This document shows, piece by piece, positions 27,473-35,733 of a DNA stretch of 64,000 nucleotides. The notes beneath the pieces are model-generated. The model was given only the letters and a program-made list of their open reading frames with translations. It did no database searches and was not told the origin of the DNA. How positions within the stretch are numbered: position 1 is the stretch's first letter; every line of letters begins with the position of its first letter. The position numbers and the translations under genes were made by a program. This DNA is from Candidatus Thioglobus sp. (GTDB taxonomy: Bacteria > Pseudomonadota > Gammaproteobacteria > Arenicellales > UBA868): the NCBI GenBank assembly GCA_004212795.1, contig SHBR01000002.1, positions 1 to 64,000 of the forward strand. The letters are read 5' to 3'.

Positions 27473-27529
27473 AATATTCTCCATTTTCTTTGGGACAGCA
27501 GGCTTATCTCTGAATCCCGGCTCTTTCTA

Positions 27530-27556
27530 AAATGGTGACAATCGAATATTTTTCAA
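27530..27556 (-). promoter_or_regulatory. Candidate sigma32 promoter of hsp20
   Basis: On the minus strand ATTGAAA (TTGAAA at 27556-27551) is followed after 13 bp by CACCATTT (27537-27530), close to the heat-shock consensus CTTGAAA-N13-CCCCATNT. The start of transcription would fall near 27522, about 50 bp before the preferred hsp20 ATG. Spacing, orientation and target gene all fit. Confidence 0.6.
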
Positions 27557-27720
27557 TAGCAAATCCAAATAATTTTTGTTCGACACAACAGGATACGAAT
27601 AAGTTAAGTGACCCATGAGTCGGACTTTTATTCGTTTTGAATCAGGAATTTCTTATCGGTTCAGATCTTTGTTTTGCCTAACCACAGCGCTCATAAAACA
27701 GCAGAACTCTCGCTTTGTTA

Positions 27721-28161
27721 TCAGGCTGCGCCCCCGTCAACACCTCTCTGAAAACGAGAATCAATGCCTTCAAAAAAATACATTCCAAACCCCATCGCCA
27801 ACACAAAAATAAGTACTGAGTCATAGCCCGTAACCAATGCGACCAGAGCAGGTCCAGGGCAAAAACCGACGAGGCCCCAGCCCAGACCAAATAATAAAGA
27901 TCCAAAAACAAGGGGCGGATCGATGTCGCGACGCGTTGGCAACGAAAAAGACTCAGCAAGTATGGGTTTGGATCGTTTGAGAATAAAGCCGTATCCCGTC
28001 AAATAAGTCATGGATGCTCCAAGCATGACAAAAATGAGACTGGGATCCCATTCACCCACAACGTTTAGAAACGAAACAATTTTCTCCGGTTGCGTCATTC
28101 CTGATATACCAAGGCCCAATGCAAAGAGGACGCCTGATAAAAATATCATCAACAGGCCCAT
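27721..28161 (-). CDS. YeeE/YedE-type permease half (PmpB-like, DUF6691)
   Basis: Inner-membrane protein of 146 aa with about four hydrophobic segments. It carries the conserved cysteine segment GFCPGPALVALV near residue 105 and the GLGISGMTQPEKIVSFLN motif early on, both typical of the C-terminal half of YeeE/YedE proteins. Full-length relatives such as TsuA import thiosulfate by passing it along cysteines. The upstream gene encodes the other half; its stop overlaps this ATG by one base (TAATG). Likely sulfur-compound uptake; substrate not certain. Confidence 0.86.
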   Translation of the reverse strand: MGLLMIFLSGVLFALGLGISGMTQPEKIVSFLNVVGEWDPSLIFVMLGASMTYLTGYGFILKRSKPILAESFSLPTRRDIDPPLVFGSLLFGLGWGLVGFCPGPALVALVTGYDSVLIFVLAMGFGMYFFEGIDSRFQRGVDGGAA

Positions 28162-28589
28162 TAGATTTCACCCCCGAATATGAGGTCAATTGATACAGCT
28201 GCAGCGATACCGCTTGATAAAAAAACCACGACCGCAATCATTGATCGTTGCGAGAGCCGGCCAATTCCGCAAACCCCATGCCCGCTTGTACAGCCACTTC
28301 CTATCCGGGTTCCAATGCCAACAAGCAACCCCGCGAGCATCACCGCTGGGGGGGAACTTTTCAGCGTGAAATTAAGGGTTTCGGGAAATGTTCCGAGAAG
28401 AAGAACACCGCCCGTGACTAGGCCAGCTAAAAAAGCAAACCGCCAGAGCGTATCGTGCTTTTTAAATGACAGAAACCCACCCAGTATTCCGCTAACGCCG
28501 GCAACTCGGCCGTTAAAGAACAGTAACGATAAAGCTGCCAACCCCAATAAAAAACCTCCGAATAATGGCTTAATCAGTGTAAATTCCAT
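28161..28589 (-). CDS. YeeE/YedE-type permease half (PmpA-like)
   Basis: Inner-membrane protein of 142 aa with about four hydrophobic segments. It begins with LFGGFLLGLAALSLLFFNGRVAGVSGI and carries the cysteine motif GSGCTSGHGVCGIGR near residue 98, the signature of the N-terminal half of YeeE/YedE transporters. It is translated just before the partner half, with a one-base overlap, so the two probably assemble into one transporter. With the persulfide dioxygenase fusion and the TauE permease it points to sulfur-compound handling, though the genes are not linked. Confidence 0.87.
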   Translation of the reverse strand: MEFTLIKPLFGGFLLGLAALSLLFFNGRVAGVSGILGGFLSFKKHDTLWRFAFLAGLVTGGVLLLGTFPETLNFTLKSSPPAVMLAGLLVGIGTRIGSGCTSGHGVCGIGRLSQRSMIAVVVFLSSGIAAAVSIDLIFGGEI

Positions 28590-28730
28590 AAAGAGTCCTA
28601 TTTTTTAGTATTAAACAATATTATAATTTACTAATTATACAGGTTTGTTCGCACGCAAGCGCGCGTTGGAGAAAATACCTGATTCAGAACTTAAAGTCGC
28701 AATCCCCGATAAACCAAATCGAAGTGAGTA

Positions 28731-30053
28731 ATGACAGCTAACACCCCGATAGCCGATAATGAATTTGATGTCGTGATCGCAGGTGCCGGTATTATTGGCA
28801 CGTCAATTGCCTTCGCTCTCTCCCAGCGCTCGTACCGCGTACTCGTTGTCGATCCACTCGCCGGTGCAGGTCAAGGGGCAACGAGCGGATCACTGGCTAT
28901 GATCCGAACGCAGTACTCAACGCTGGAGGGGACAGCGCTCGCTTGGGAAGGTTTTCATTGCTGGAAAGATTGGCAAAATTTTCTAGGCCTTACTGACGAT
29001 GAACCCATCGCTCCTTTCCATCGTGCGGGTGTTTTAACATTTAAAACACCTAACAACGACTACTTACGATATCCACTCGAATTTTCAGAACAACTCGGTA
29101 TTCCATTCTCGATTTGGTCACTTGCAAAATTACAGGAAGTATTCCCCACATGGGATTTTTCAACTTTTGGCCCACCTGTTATTTCTGATAACCCCAATTT
29201 TGGCCAATTTTCTAACAGCGCGCCCGAAGGCATATATTTTCCTTGTGGCGGGTATTGTGCAGACCCGCAGCTCGCGGCTAAAAATCTTCAACGAGCGGCC
29301 GAGAAAAATGGTGTCGTATTTTACTTTAATCGCGGCGTCTCCGGTATTAATCTAAAAGACAATCAGATTCGTGGCATCACCTTGACTGATGGCACAAATC
29401 TACCCTGCAAGATACTGGTGAACGCCGCGGGTCCACATGCACAAGACTTGATTAAAAAAGCGGGTTTATCCGGACAGCAACAGATTGGAACACGAGTCCT
29501 ACGCCACCAAACCGTTCATATCAATTGTCCCGATTCAAAGAGCGCAGATGGCGCAAAAATAATGCTCTATGACACCGATATTGGCAGTTATATGCGCGAG
29601 GATACGGGTGACGCTGTCCTCGTTGGTAGCCTCGGCGCAGAAGGTGAGCACGAGGACGCAGTTGATCCCGAGGGTTTTGACCGAAACATCGCACCGAGTG
29701 CGATCGAGCCACTTTACCGGCTTGCGCAACGCATTCCAGCTATGGGTATTCCAAACAGCATTTCAGGTCTCGCCGACCTATGGGATGTCAGTGATGATTG
29801 GATACCTATCTATGACTGCACAGATGTGAGAGGTTTTTATCTGTCGATCGGTACTAGCGGTAACCAGTTCAAAACCGCGCCTGCAGCCGGCCAAATGATG
29901 GCCGCCCTAATCGAAGCTTGCGAAACCGGCGCTCTTCATGACAAGCAACCGGTCAGATACCAACTACCTCAAACGGGGCATGAAATTAGTCTGGGATTTT
30001 TCTCGAGAAACCGTGAGCCCAATCCGGCCAGCAGTCTGTCGGTGCTCGGATAA
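28731..30053 (+). CDS. FAD-dependent amine/amino-acid oxidoreductase (DAO family)
   Basis: Flavoprotein of 440 aa with a dinucleotide-binding start DVVIAGAGIIGTSIAFALS (near residues 13-31) and the DAO fold; TSGSLAMIRTQYS lies where flavin contacts occur, and the C-terminal FYLSIGTSGNQFKTAPAAG is the second FAD-binding motif. Relatives oxidise sarcosine, dimethylglycine, glycine or D-amino acids. At the left border of the catabolic island it could oxidise an N-methylated intermediate. It lacks the C-terminal THF-binding domain of dimethylglycine dehydrogenases. Substrate is inference. Confidence 0.82.
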   Translation: MTANTPIADNEFDVVIAGAGIIGTSIAFALSQRSYRVLVVDPLAGAGQGATSGSLAMIRTQYSTLEGTALAWEGFHCWKDWQNFLGLTDDEPIAPFHRAGVLTFKTPNNDYLRYPLEFSEQLGIPFSIWSLAKLQEVFPTWDFSTFGPPVISDNPNFGQFSNSAPEGIYFPCGGYCADPQLAAKNLQRAAEKNGVVFYFNRGVSGINLKDNQIRGITLTDGTNLPCKILVNAAGPHAQDLIKKAGLSGQQQIGTRVLRHQTVHINCPDSKSADGAKIMLYDTDIGSYMREDTGDAVLVGSLGAEGEHEDAVDPEGFDRNIAPSAIEPLYRLAQRIPAMGIPNSISGLADLWDVSDDWIPIYDCTDVRGFYLSIGTSGNQFKTAPAAGQMMAALIEACETGALHDKQPVRYQLPQTGHEISLGFFSRNREPNPASSLSVLG

Positions 30054-30063
30054 TTTCGTGCCG

Positions 30064-31431
30064 TTATGAAACTTCAGGAAATAATTCGTTCACAGACTCA
30101 AGTGCGCTGAATGTCATAAGTCTCTGATGCAAGTTCGCTGCTTGCTCTCCCAGTACAGGCTGAGTCAAAGATATAAATTTGGAGCGATGCGCTTTGGCAT
30201 CTGGAAAATTTTCCGGTTCGCCCTTGGGGATTTCGACACATCGAGTCTCTAAGGAGCCGTCAGTCAAACGGATCGAAACTTTCCCACCCATTCGCTCGGG
30301 ATAAATTGCATCCATCTCGGCGTCTTCCTGAACATCAATGCGTTGCGCAAGATCCAGGGTAGTCGGGTCAGTTAAATATTGATCGTAATCATCCCAGCTG
30401 AGATTGCCTGTCTGAGCGGCAACCGCTGCGGTAAAGTGCATTGAAAACTGCCCACCGACCACGCCGTTTGGCTTCCGTCGGAACGCTTGCGGCAGAGCCG
30501 TTAAGTCCATTCCCTTTCTCGGCAACCCGATGTTAATTTGAGCGATTTTTGATGCTTCAATTCCGGGCGCCGCAATATCGATAATACCGTCGATCGCGGC
30601 ATGACTGAATCGGCATGAAGGGTACGGTTTCACCCCAATTTGCAGCGTCTCCCAATGCTCTCGGAGTCCGGCAATTGCGAGCGATGGATCCGGGTCAGGC
30701 GCATAGCTCCTTAAAAATCCACAATCGCCTTCGATCGCCTCACTTGCGCCAACGAATCCCTGAGATGCAAGAGATGCGGCAATAACACCCACCATCGCTG
30801 CATTGCCCACTTGGAATCGTTTGGTCCACGCGCTGTTGACTAAAAACTGCATAGAGCCCGAAGCTTGGCTTAGACAGATACCCAGTGCCATCGACAATTG
30901 TTCTGCGCTTAAACCAAGCGCCCTGCCTGCGGAAACCGTAGCGCCAAAGGCACCAGTCGTGGCAGTCGGGTGAAAGCCCCGATCATAATGATCGGCCGGT
31001 TTAAGCGCTCGCCCCAGGCGACACATGACTTCATAACCGGCAACAACGCCAGCAACGACGGATGCCCCTGACGCATTCGCCATCTGTCCAGCCGCAAGTG
31101 CTGCGGCCAGTACCGGAGCCGACGGATGCACCGTCGCCGCGATATGCGTGTCATCAAAATCAAGGCTGTGAATTAACGTTCCATTAATCAGCGCAGCGGC
31201 GGGGAATGCGTAACCTCGCGAATCTGCAAACACCCGACCATCACCGTCTGCCATTCCCATCTGCTCTACAGCAGCGAGTAACGCGGGTGTCGATTCCGCC
31301 TCTTTTCTTGCCCGAATGGCCACGCCTACACTATCCGCAATCAGCAAACAGGCGCGCTCTGTAACCCCTGCGGGAATATGATCAAGTTCCAGAGTGCTTC
31401 CAAAAGCACTTAGCGTTTCAGTAATGTTCAA
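30064..31431 (-). CDS. MmgE/PrpD-family protein
   Basis: Protein of 455 aa in the 2-methylcitrate dehydratase / iminodisuccinate epimerase / cis-aconitate decarboxylase fold. Conserved segments include IADSVGVAIRAR, SLDFDDTH, HPSAPVLAAAL, and GYEVMCRLGRAL; FHPTATTGAFGA carries the conserved His. Stand-alone members in catabolic clusters handle small polycarboxylic acids. It is the last gene of a four-gene minus-strand block with an enoyl-CoA hydratase, a CMD protein and an alpha/beta hydrolase. The exact substrate is unknown. Confidence 0.85.
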   Translation of the reverse strand: MNITETLSAFGSTLELDHIPAGVTERACLLIADSVGVAIRARKEAESTPALLAAVEQMGMADGDGRVFADSRGYAFPAAALINGTLIHSLDFDDTHIAATVHPSAPVLAAALAAGQMANASGASVVAGVVAGYEVMCRLGRALKPADHYDRGFHPTATTGAFGATVSAGRALGLSAEQLSMALGICLSQASGSMQFLVNSAWTKRFQVGNAAMVGVIAASLASQGFVGASEAIEGDCGFLRSYAPDPDPSLAIAGLREHWETLQIGVKPYPSCRFSHAAIDGIIDIAAPGIEASKIAQINIGLPRKGMDLTALPQAFRRKPNGVVGGQFSMHFTAAVAAQTGNLSWDDYDQYLTDPTTLDLAQRIDVQEDAEMDAIYPERMGGKVSIRLTDGSLETRCVEIPKGEPENFPDAKAHRSKFISLTQPVLGEQAANLHQRLMTFSALESVNELFPEVS

Positions 31432-31484
31432 CTTGCTTAGGTCTCGATTTTTGTATTCCCATGATGCGCACTCACACCACTCAG

Positions 31485-32276
31485 TTAACCATCCTTAAAG
31501 ATCGCTTTTCGTTTCTCATTAAAAGCATGAATACCTTCATGTCGATCAGCCGTTGGAATAAGCTCGTTATAAGCCGAAAGCTCGACTTCATAATCTTCTT
31601 TAATCGTCGAGAATTCAGCATGATTAATCGCTCGCAACGCGGCTCGAACTGCCATGGGCCCATTGCTTGCAATTTTGGTGGCGACCTTCTGCACCGTGTC
31701 TTCCAGTTCGGCCGGCGCGCAAACCTGGTTAACAAGCCCCCATTGCAGCGCCTGCTCTGCATCAAATGGACGGCCGCTGAGAATGACTTCTTTAGCGCGT
31801 CGAATGCCCACCGCGCGCGGCAGATACTGTGTGCCGCCCATTCCCGGAATAATGCCCAATGTCGTTTCCGTCAATGCAAATCGAGCATGTTGCGCGGCAT
31901 ATGCAAAGTCGCAGGCCAAGGTCAGTTCCGTGCCGCCGCCATAGGCTGCCCCGTTAATGGCGCCAATGAGCGGTATCGGACAATCCATCAGCGCCCGAGC
32001 TAAGTCCTCAAAAACGACATGCTGCGTAAACCATGCTTCATTCGTCATGTTGTTGCGTTGCTTGAGATCGCCGCCCGCACAAAATGCTCGCTCTCCGGTA
32101 CCGGTAAGCACAATACATCTTGCCTGACGAGTTCCAGAAATAAAGGCTTGAAACACATCTCGTAACTCTTCAGCCATCAGCGTATTAAACGCATTGGCAA
32201 CCTCAGGACGATTAAGCCGAATCCAGGCCACGTGCCCTTCATTCTTGATCAAAATCGTTTCAAATTGCTTATTCAT
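31485..32276 (-). CDS. Enoyl-CoA hydratase family protein (AUH/LiuC-like)
   Basis: Crotonase-fold enzyme of 263 aa. The first oxyanion segment is AFCAGGDLKQR and the second NGAAYGGGTEL; the catalytic region reads FALTETTLGIIPGMGGTQYL with the Glu and Gly expected for a hydratase, resembling methylglutaconyl-CoA hydratases. The C-terminus ends GIHAFNEKRKAIFKD as usual. It is 53 bp from the PrpD-like gene in the same block. A role in processing an acyl-CoA from ring or side-chain cleavage is possible. Confidence 0.85.
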   Translation of the reverse strand: MNKQFETILIKNEGHVAWIRLNRPEVANAFNTLMAEELRDVFQAFISGTRQARCIVLTGTGERAFCAGGDLKQRNNMTNEAWFTQHVVFEDLARALMDCPIPLIGAINGAAYGGGTELTLACDFAYAAQHARFALTETTLGIIPGMGGTQYLPRAVGIRRAKEVILSGRPFDAEQALQWGLVNQVCAPAELEDTVQKVATKIASNGPMAVRAALRAINHAEFSTIKEDYEVELSAYNELIPTADRHEGIHAFNEKRKAIFKDG

Positions 32277-32346
32277 CCCGTTATCAACCCTTCAGACGTT
32301 TAGCGAAAAAACGTAATCCATCCGCGAATGGATTAAAACGAGCGCT

Positions 32347-32727
32347 CTACTCTCCATCGAGCTCTGCAAAAACCTTTTTCGCAATTCGATGGCACTCAAC
32401 GGCGACCGGCACCCCACAGTAAATGGCAATCTGATTAAGAATAGCCTTAAGCTCATCTCGGCTGACGCCGTTAACCATTGCCCCTCGGAAATGCAGCTCC
32501 CATTCGTGCATTCGATTCAATGCTGCGATCATGGTGACATTGAGCATGCTCCGGGTTTTGCGATCAAGCGTATCGTCGCCCCACGCGGCGCCCCAACAAT
32601 ATTCAGTCAGTAACTCTTGGAAATCACGACTAAACTCGCTCGCATTCTCCATTGTATTTTTTACATAGTCGGCGCCGAGTACATCGCTACGCACCGCCAG
32701 TCCTTTTTCAAAACGCTCTTTATCCAA
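32347..32727 (-). CDS. Carboxymuconolactone decarboxylase (PcaC-like) family protein
   Basis: A 126-aa helical protein of the CMD fold. MLNVTMIAALNRMHEWELHFRGA near residues 62-84 and the final YCGVPVAVECHRIAKKV match PcaC-type members, which decarboxylate gamma-carboxymuconolactone; the active-site His and Glu region is kept. The start is TTG 32727 with AGGAG seven bases upstream, in a leader (ATTTTTACAGGAGAT) shared with the BKACE gene. It precedes the enoyl-CoA hydratase gene by 70 bp. No protocatechuate pathway is present, so another lactone or keto acid may be the substrate. Confidence 0.84.
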   Translation of the reverse strand: MDKERFEKGLAVRSDVLGADYVKNTMENASEFSRDFQELLTEYCWGAAWGDDTLDRKTRSMLNVTMIAALNRMHEWELHFRGAMVNGVSRDELKAILNQIAIYCGVPVAVECHRIAKKVFAELDGE

Positions 32728-32813
32728 TGTCGATCTCCTGTAAAAATATCAATTATGCCTCGTTCCAAATCCGATTACCTCGTTGGTTTTATCGATTTCA
32801 CAATTAAAAACCC

Positions 32814-33632
32814 CTACGCACCTCGCTGGGTATGGCGCCCAAGAAATTTGAGCAGTACCGAATTGACCAGATCAGGGTCCTCCCAGGAAGTCAGATGATG
32901 AAGTCCCGGCAAGACGATGAGCTCACCATTTGTAAGATCATTAATCATTCGATGTGCAATTTCAGGTGTTGAACCCGGGTCAAGCTCACCCGTTAGCACA
33001 AGCGTCGGACACTTGACTCGCGTTAACGCATCCTTTATCTCCGAATCGGCTTCTACAAGCGCGCCATACGCCAGAACGTACGGTTTCAACTGATTTGACA
33101 GCATCTTCCGGCGAATGGTCTCGATGCGCTCCGGGTAAGCCTTCTGGAAATGCGGGTCAAACCAACGCGCGATTGCCGCGTCTGCGATCGGCTTTAATCC
33201 CTCTTCGCGTGTCAGTTCGAGACGGGCTCGCATACCAAGTAGTTCTGCTTCAGTACGCCTGTAGACTGTATTCATGAGAATCAATGTTTTTAATCGATCA
33301 TGCTCCGTTCTTGCAAAACCCTGAGCCACTACGCCGCCCATTGACAAGCCTGCCAGATGGCATCGGTCAATCTCCAAGTAAGCAAGCAAGTCTTTCAACT
33401 GGTCGATAAAAGTCCCGATGCCATTCACCGCTCCGGCCTTTGACTTACCATGACCCATCATGTCGTAGCGCAAAACGGAATAATGTTCAGTCAGGGCAGC
33501 GATTTGAGGATCCCACATCTCAAGATCGAGGCCGACCCCGTGAATAAGCACAATGGGGTCTTTAACGCTGACACGATCTCGGGTCAACTCAAACCACGTC
33601 CCGTCAGCGCTTAATTCGTTAATTATCTGCAT
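32814..33632 (-). CDS. Alpha/beta hydrolase (enol-lactonase/TgnD/RutD-like)
   Basis: Serine hydrolase of 272 aa in the alpha/beta fold. The nucleophile elbow is AGLSMGGVVAQ near residue 96, the acid is in LTGELDPGSTPE and the His in LPGLHHLTSWEDP. The oxyanion loop is LIHGVGLDLEMWD. Close families include 3-oxoadipate enol-lactonase, RutD and the trigonelline-pathway hydrolase TgnD. It is the first gene of the minus block and is divergent from RidA, 89 bp apart. The substrate is inferred only from the neighbouring RidA, ALDH and LLM genes. Confidence 0.85.
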   Translation of the reverse strand: MQIINELSADGTWFELTRDRVSVKDPIVLIHGVGLDLEMWDPQIAALTEHYSVLRYDMMGHGKSKAGAVNGIGTFIDQLKDLLAYLEIDRCHLAGLSMGGVVAQGFARTEHDRLKTLILMNTVYRRTEAELLGMRARLELTREEGLKPIADAAIARWFDPHFQKAYPERIETIRRKMLSNQLKPYVLAYGALVEADSEIKDALTRVKCPTLVLTGELDPGSTPEIAHRMINDLTNGELIVLPGLHHLTSWEDPDLVNSVLLKFLGRHTQRGA

Positions 33633-33721
33633 TTAATTTATAGAGATTATGGGCCCAACAAAAACACAGCAGTCCAGTTACAACTATGGTACTTTAAGTT
33701 TGAACCTGTTTGCGTAATCCT

Positions 33722-34117
33722 ATGATGCAATCTCAAAAATATGTTATTGGTGAGCCTCTCGTTATTAACGGCCGGCAACTATCCTTATCTCGAGCAGTTC
33801 GGGCAGGTGACTTCGTGTTTCTCACGGGACAGGTCCCGATGGAAAATGGCGTTGTTATGACCACGGGCTCTATCGAGGATCAGACCCGGGCATGCCTTGA
33901 ACGCATTAATGAAACTTTGTCGGAAGCTGGATGCCAACTATCAGACGTTGTGAAGTCGATGGTATGGATCAAGTCGAGAGAAGATTTTCCAGGTTTCGAT
34001 TCAGTTTATGCCGAATTTTTTCCACAGGGGCCTCCTGCCCGGTCTGCACTGGTCAGTGACTTCCTGGTAGACATTCGCGTTGAGATTGAATGCATCGCTT
34101 TTCATCCGCTGGACTAA
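33722..34117 (+). CDS. RidA/YjgF-family protein
   Basis: A 131-aa trimeric RidA-fold protein. The Arg of the active site is in VRVEIECIAF-like end region (DIRVEIECIAFHP), and AVRAGDFVFLTGQVPM and ARSALVSDFL are conserved. RidA members hydrolyse imines or enamines, and RutC (same fold) removes reactive aminoacrylate in pyrimidine breakdown. The ORF track starts at TTG 33710; ATG 33722 is preferred. It precedes ALDH by 15 bp and is probably cotranscribed, suggesting that an imine or enamine arises in this pathway. Confidence 0.86.
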   Translation: MMQSQKYVIGEPLVINGRQLSLSRAVRAGDFVFLTGQVPMENGVVMTTGSIEDQTRACLERINETLSEAGCQLSDVVKSMVWIKSREDFPGFDSVYAEFFPQGPPARSALVSDFLVDIRVEIECIAFHPLD

Positions 34118-34132
34118 ATTTTGGAGAAACCC

Positions 34133-35617
34133 ATGTCTGAATTAAAACGGTATCAAATGTACATCGATGGCGAATGGACTGATGCCGAAAATGGCGCAAC
34201 GTTTACCAGCGTGAATCCAGCGACTGGCGAGACCTGGGCCGAAGTGCCTGAAGCCTCTGAGTCTGATGTGAATAGAGCCGTCGAGGCGGCACATCGTGCA
34301 TTTAAGGAAGGTCCATGGTCCAAGCTGACACCGACCGCCCGAGGAAAAATGTTGCGACGACTGGCCGATGTACTCGCAACCCATTCCGAAACGCTGGGCC
34401 GTTGTGAAACTATCGATACCGGAAAATTATTCAAAGAAACGCGTTGGCAGGCAAACTACATTTCTGATTTCTTTCACTATTATGCCGGCCTCGCTGACAA
34501 AATCAGCGGGGAAACATTGCCCATTGATAAACCCGACATGATGACAATAACGCTCCGGGAGCCCTTAGGTGTTGTCGCGGCGGTGGTACCCTGGAATTCC
34601 CAGCTATTTCTGGTCGCAGTAAAAATCGGGCCTGCGCTTGCCGCCGGAAATACAGTTGTTCTGAAAGCTTCTGAACACGCCTCGGCCCCGATGCTCGAAT
34701 TTGCAAAAGTATTTGAAGAGGCCGGCTTTCCACCGGGTGTGATCAATATCGTCACCGGGCACGGCGAACCCTGTGGGCGCGCATTGACGAGTCATCCTTT
34801 GGTCGACCGAATCAGTTTTACCGGTGGCCCGAATACCGCCAAACATGTTATCCGAAACTCTGCAGAAAATTTTGCGCAAGTATCTCTCGAATTAGGAGGG
34901 AAATCTCCGGTCATCGTCTTTGACGATGCAGATTTAGAAAGTGCCGTAAACGGTATTTTGCTGAGCATTTTCAGCGCCAGTGGTCAAAGTTGTGTTGCAG
35001 GATCACGACTCCTCCTTCAGGACTCGATAAAAGAAGAGGTCTTGGCGCGCGTGGTCGAAAAAGCCAAGAAAATTCGTATCGGTGATCCCTTAGATGAGAA
35101 CAGTCAAATGGGGCCCCTGGCAACAGAGGCACAGCTAACAAACATTCAATCCACGCTTGTCGATGCGAGCGCCAATGGCGCGAATATTTTATATGGTGGC
35201 GCCCGACCTTCAGGTCTGGATACCGGGTGGTATATCGAACCCACCATCGTCGATTGTCCAAGTCAGGAAATTGGTGTTGTCAGAAATGAACTGTTCGGGC
35301 CTGTGGTCAGCGCGTTGGCTTTTCACTCTGAAGAGGAGGCACTATTTATGGCAAACGATACTAACTTTGGTCTCGCGAGCGGTATCTTCACGCGTGACGT
35401 CGGACGGGCGTTAAGAGTCAGTGGTGCAATTCGCGCGGGCATTGTTTGGGTCAACACGTATCGCGTGGTCTCTCCCATTGCGCCCTTTGGCGGCTTTAAA
35501 GAAAGCGGCTTTGGTCGAGAATCGGGCATGGAGGCAATCTACGATTACACCCGACCGAAAACGGTTTGGCTCAATACCGCCTCTGAGCCCATTGCAGATC
35601 CATTTGTGATGCAGTAA
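34133..35617 (+). CDS. NAD(P)+-dependent aldehyde dehydrogenase
   Basis: Cytosolic ALDH of 494 aa that oxidises an aldehyde to its acid. The general base Glu is in LELGGKSP (near residue 253) and the catalytic Cys in SGQSCVAGSR (near 287); the cofactor loop is FTGGPNTAKHV. ATG 34133 has TTGGAG eight bases upstream, so it is preferred to the TTG 34121 of the ORF track, which lies in the ribosome site itself. Family members near RidA and LLM genes act in ring-opening routes (TgnC-like); trimethylaminobutyraldehyde dehydrogenase for gamma-butyrobetaine supply is the other candidate. Confidence 0.88.
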   Translation: MSELKRYQMYIDGEWTDAENGATFTSVNPATGETWAEVPEASESDVNRAVEAAHRAFKEGPWSKLTPTARGKMLRRLADVLATHSETLGRCETIDTGKLFKETRWQANYISDFFHYYAGLADKISGETLPIDKPDMMTITLREPLGVVAAVVPWNSQLFLVAVKIGPALAAGNTVVLKASEHASAPMLEFAKVFEEAGFPPGVINIVTGHGEPCGRALTSHPLVDRISFTGGPNTAKHVIRNSAENFAQVSLELGGKSPVIVFDDADLESAVNGILLSIFSASGQSCVAGSRLLLQDSIKEEVLARVVEKAKKIRIGDPLDENSQMGPLATEAQLTNIQSTLVDASANGANILYGGARPSGLDTGWYIEPTIVDCPSQEIGVVRNELFGPVVSALAFHSEEEALFMANDTNFGLASGIFTRDVGRALRVSGAIRAGIVWVNTYRVVSPIAPFGGFKESGFGRESGMEAIYDYTRPKTVWLNTASEPIADPFVMQ

Positions 35618-35733
35618 CCTTATCTGGGTCGACATAAATCGTTAGACAACCCAATTAACCCTCGCATTTTCAGCATGTTATTCACCATCCCGGTGATAGA
35701 CTTCATCCGTTAATTTTTGATCTTGAAACTACT

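Noticed and set aside
31461-32003. 180-aa plus-strand ORF
   Set aside because: Shadow of the AUH-like enoyl-CoA hydratase on the minus strand; low-complexity, basic translation.
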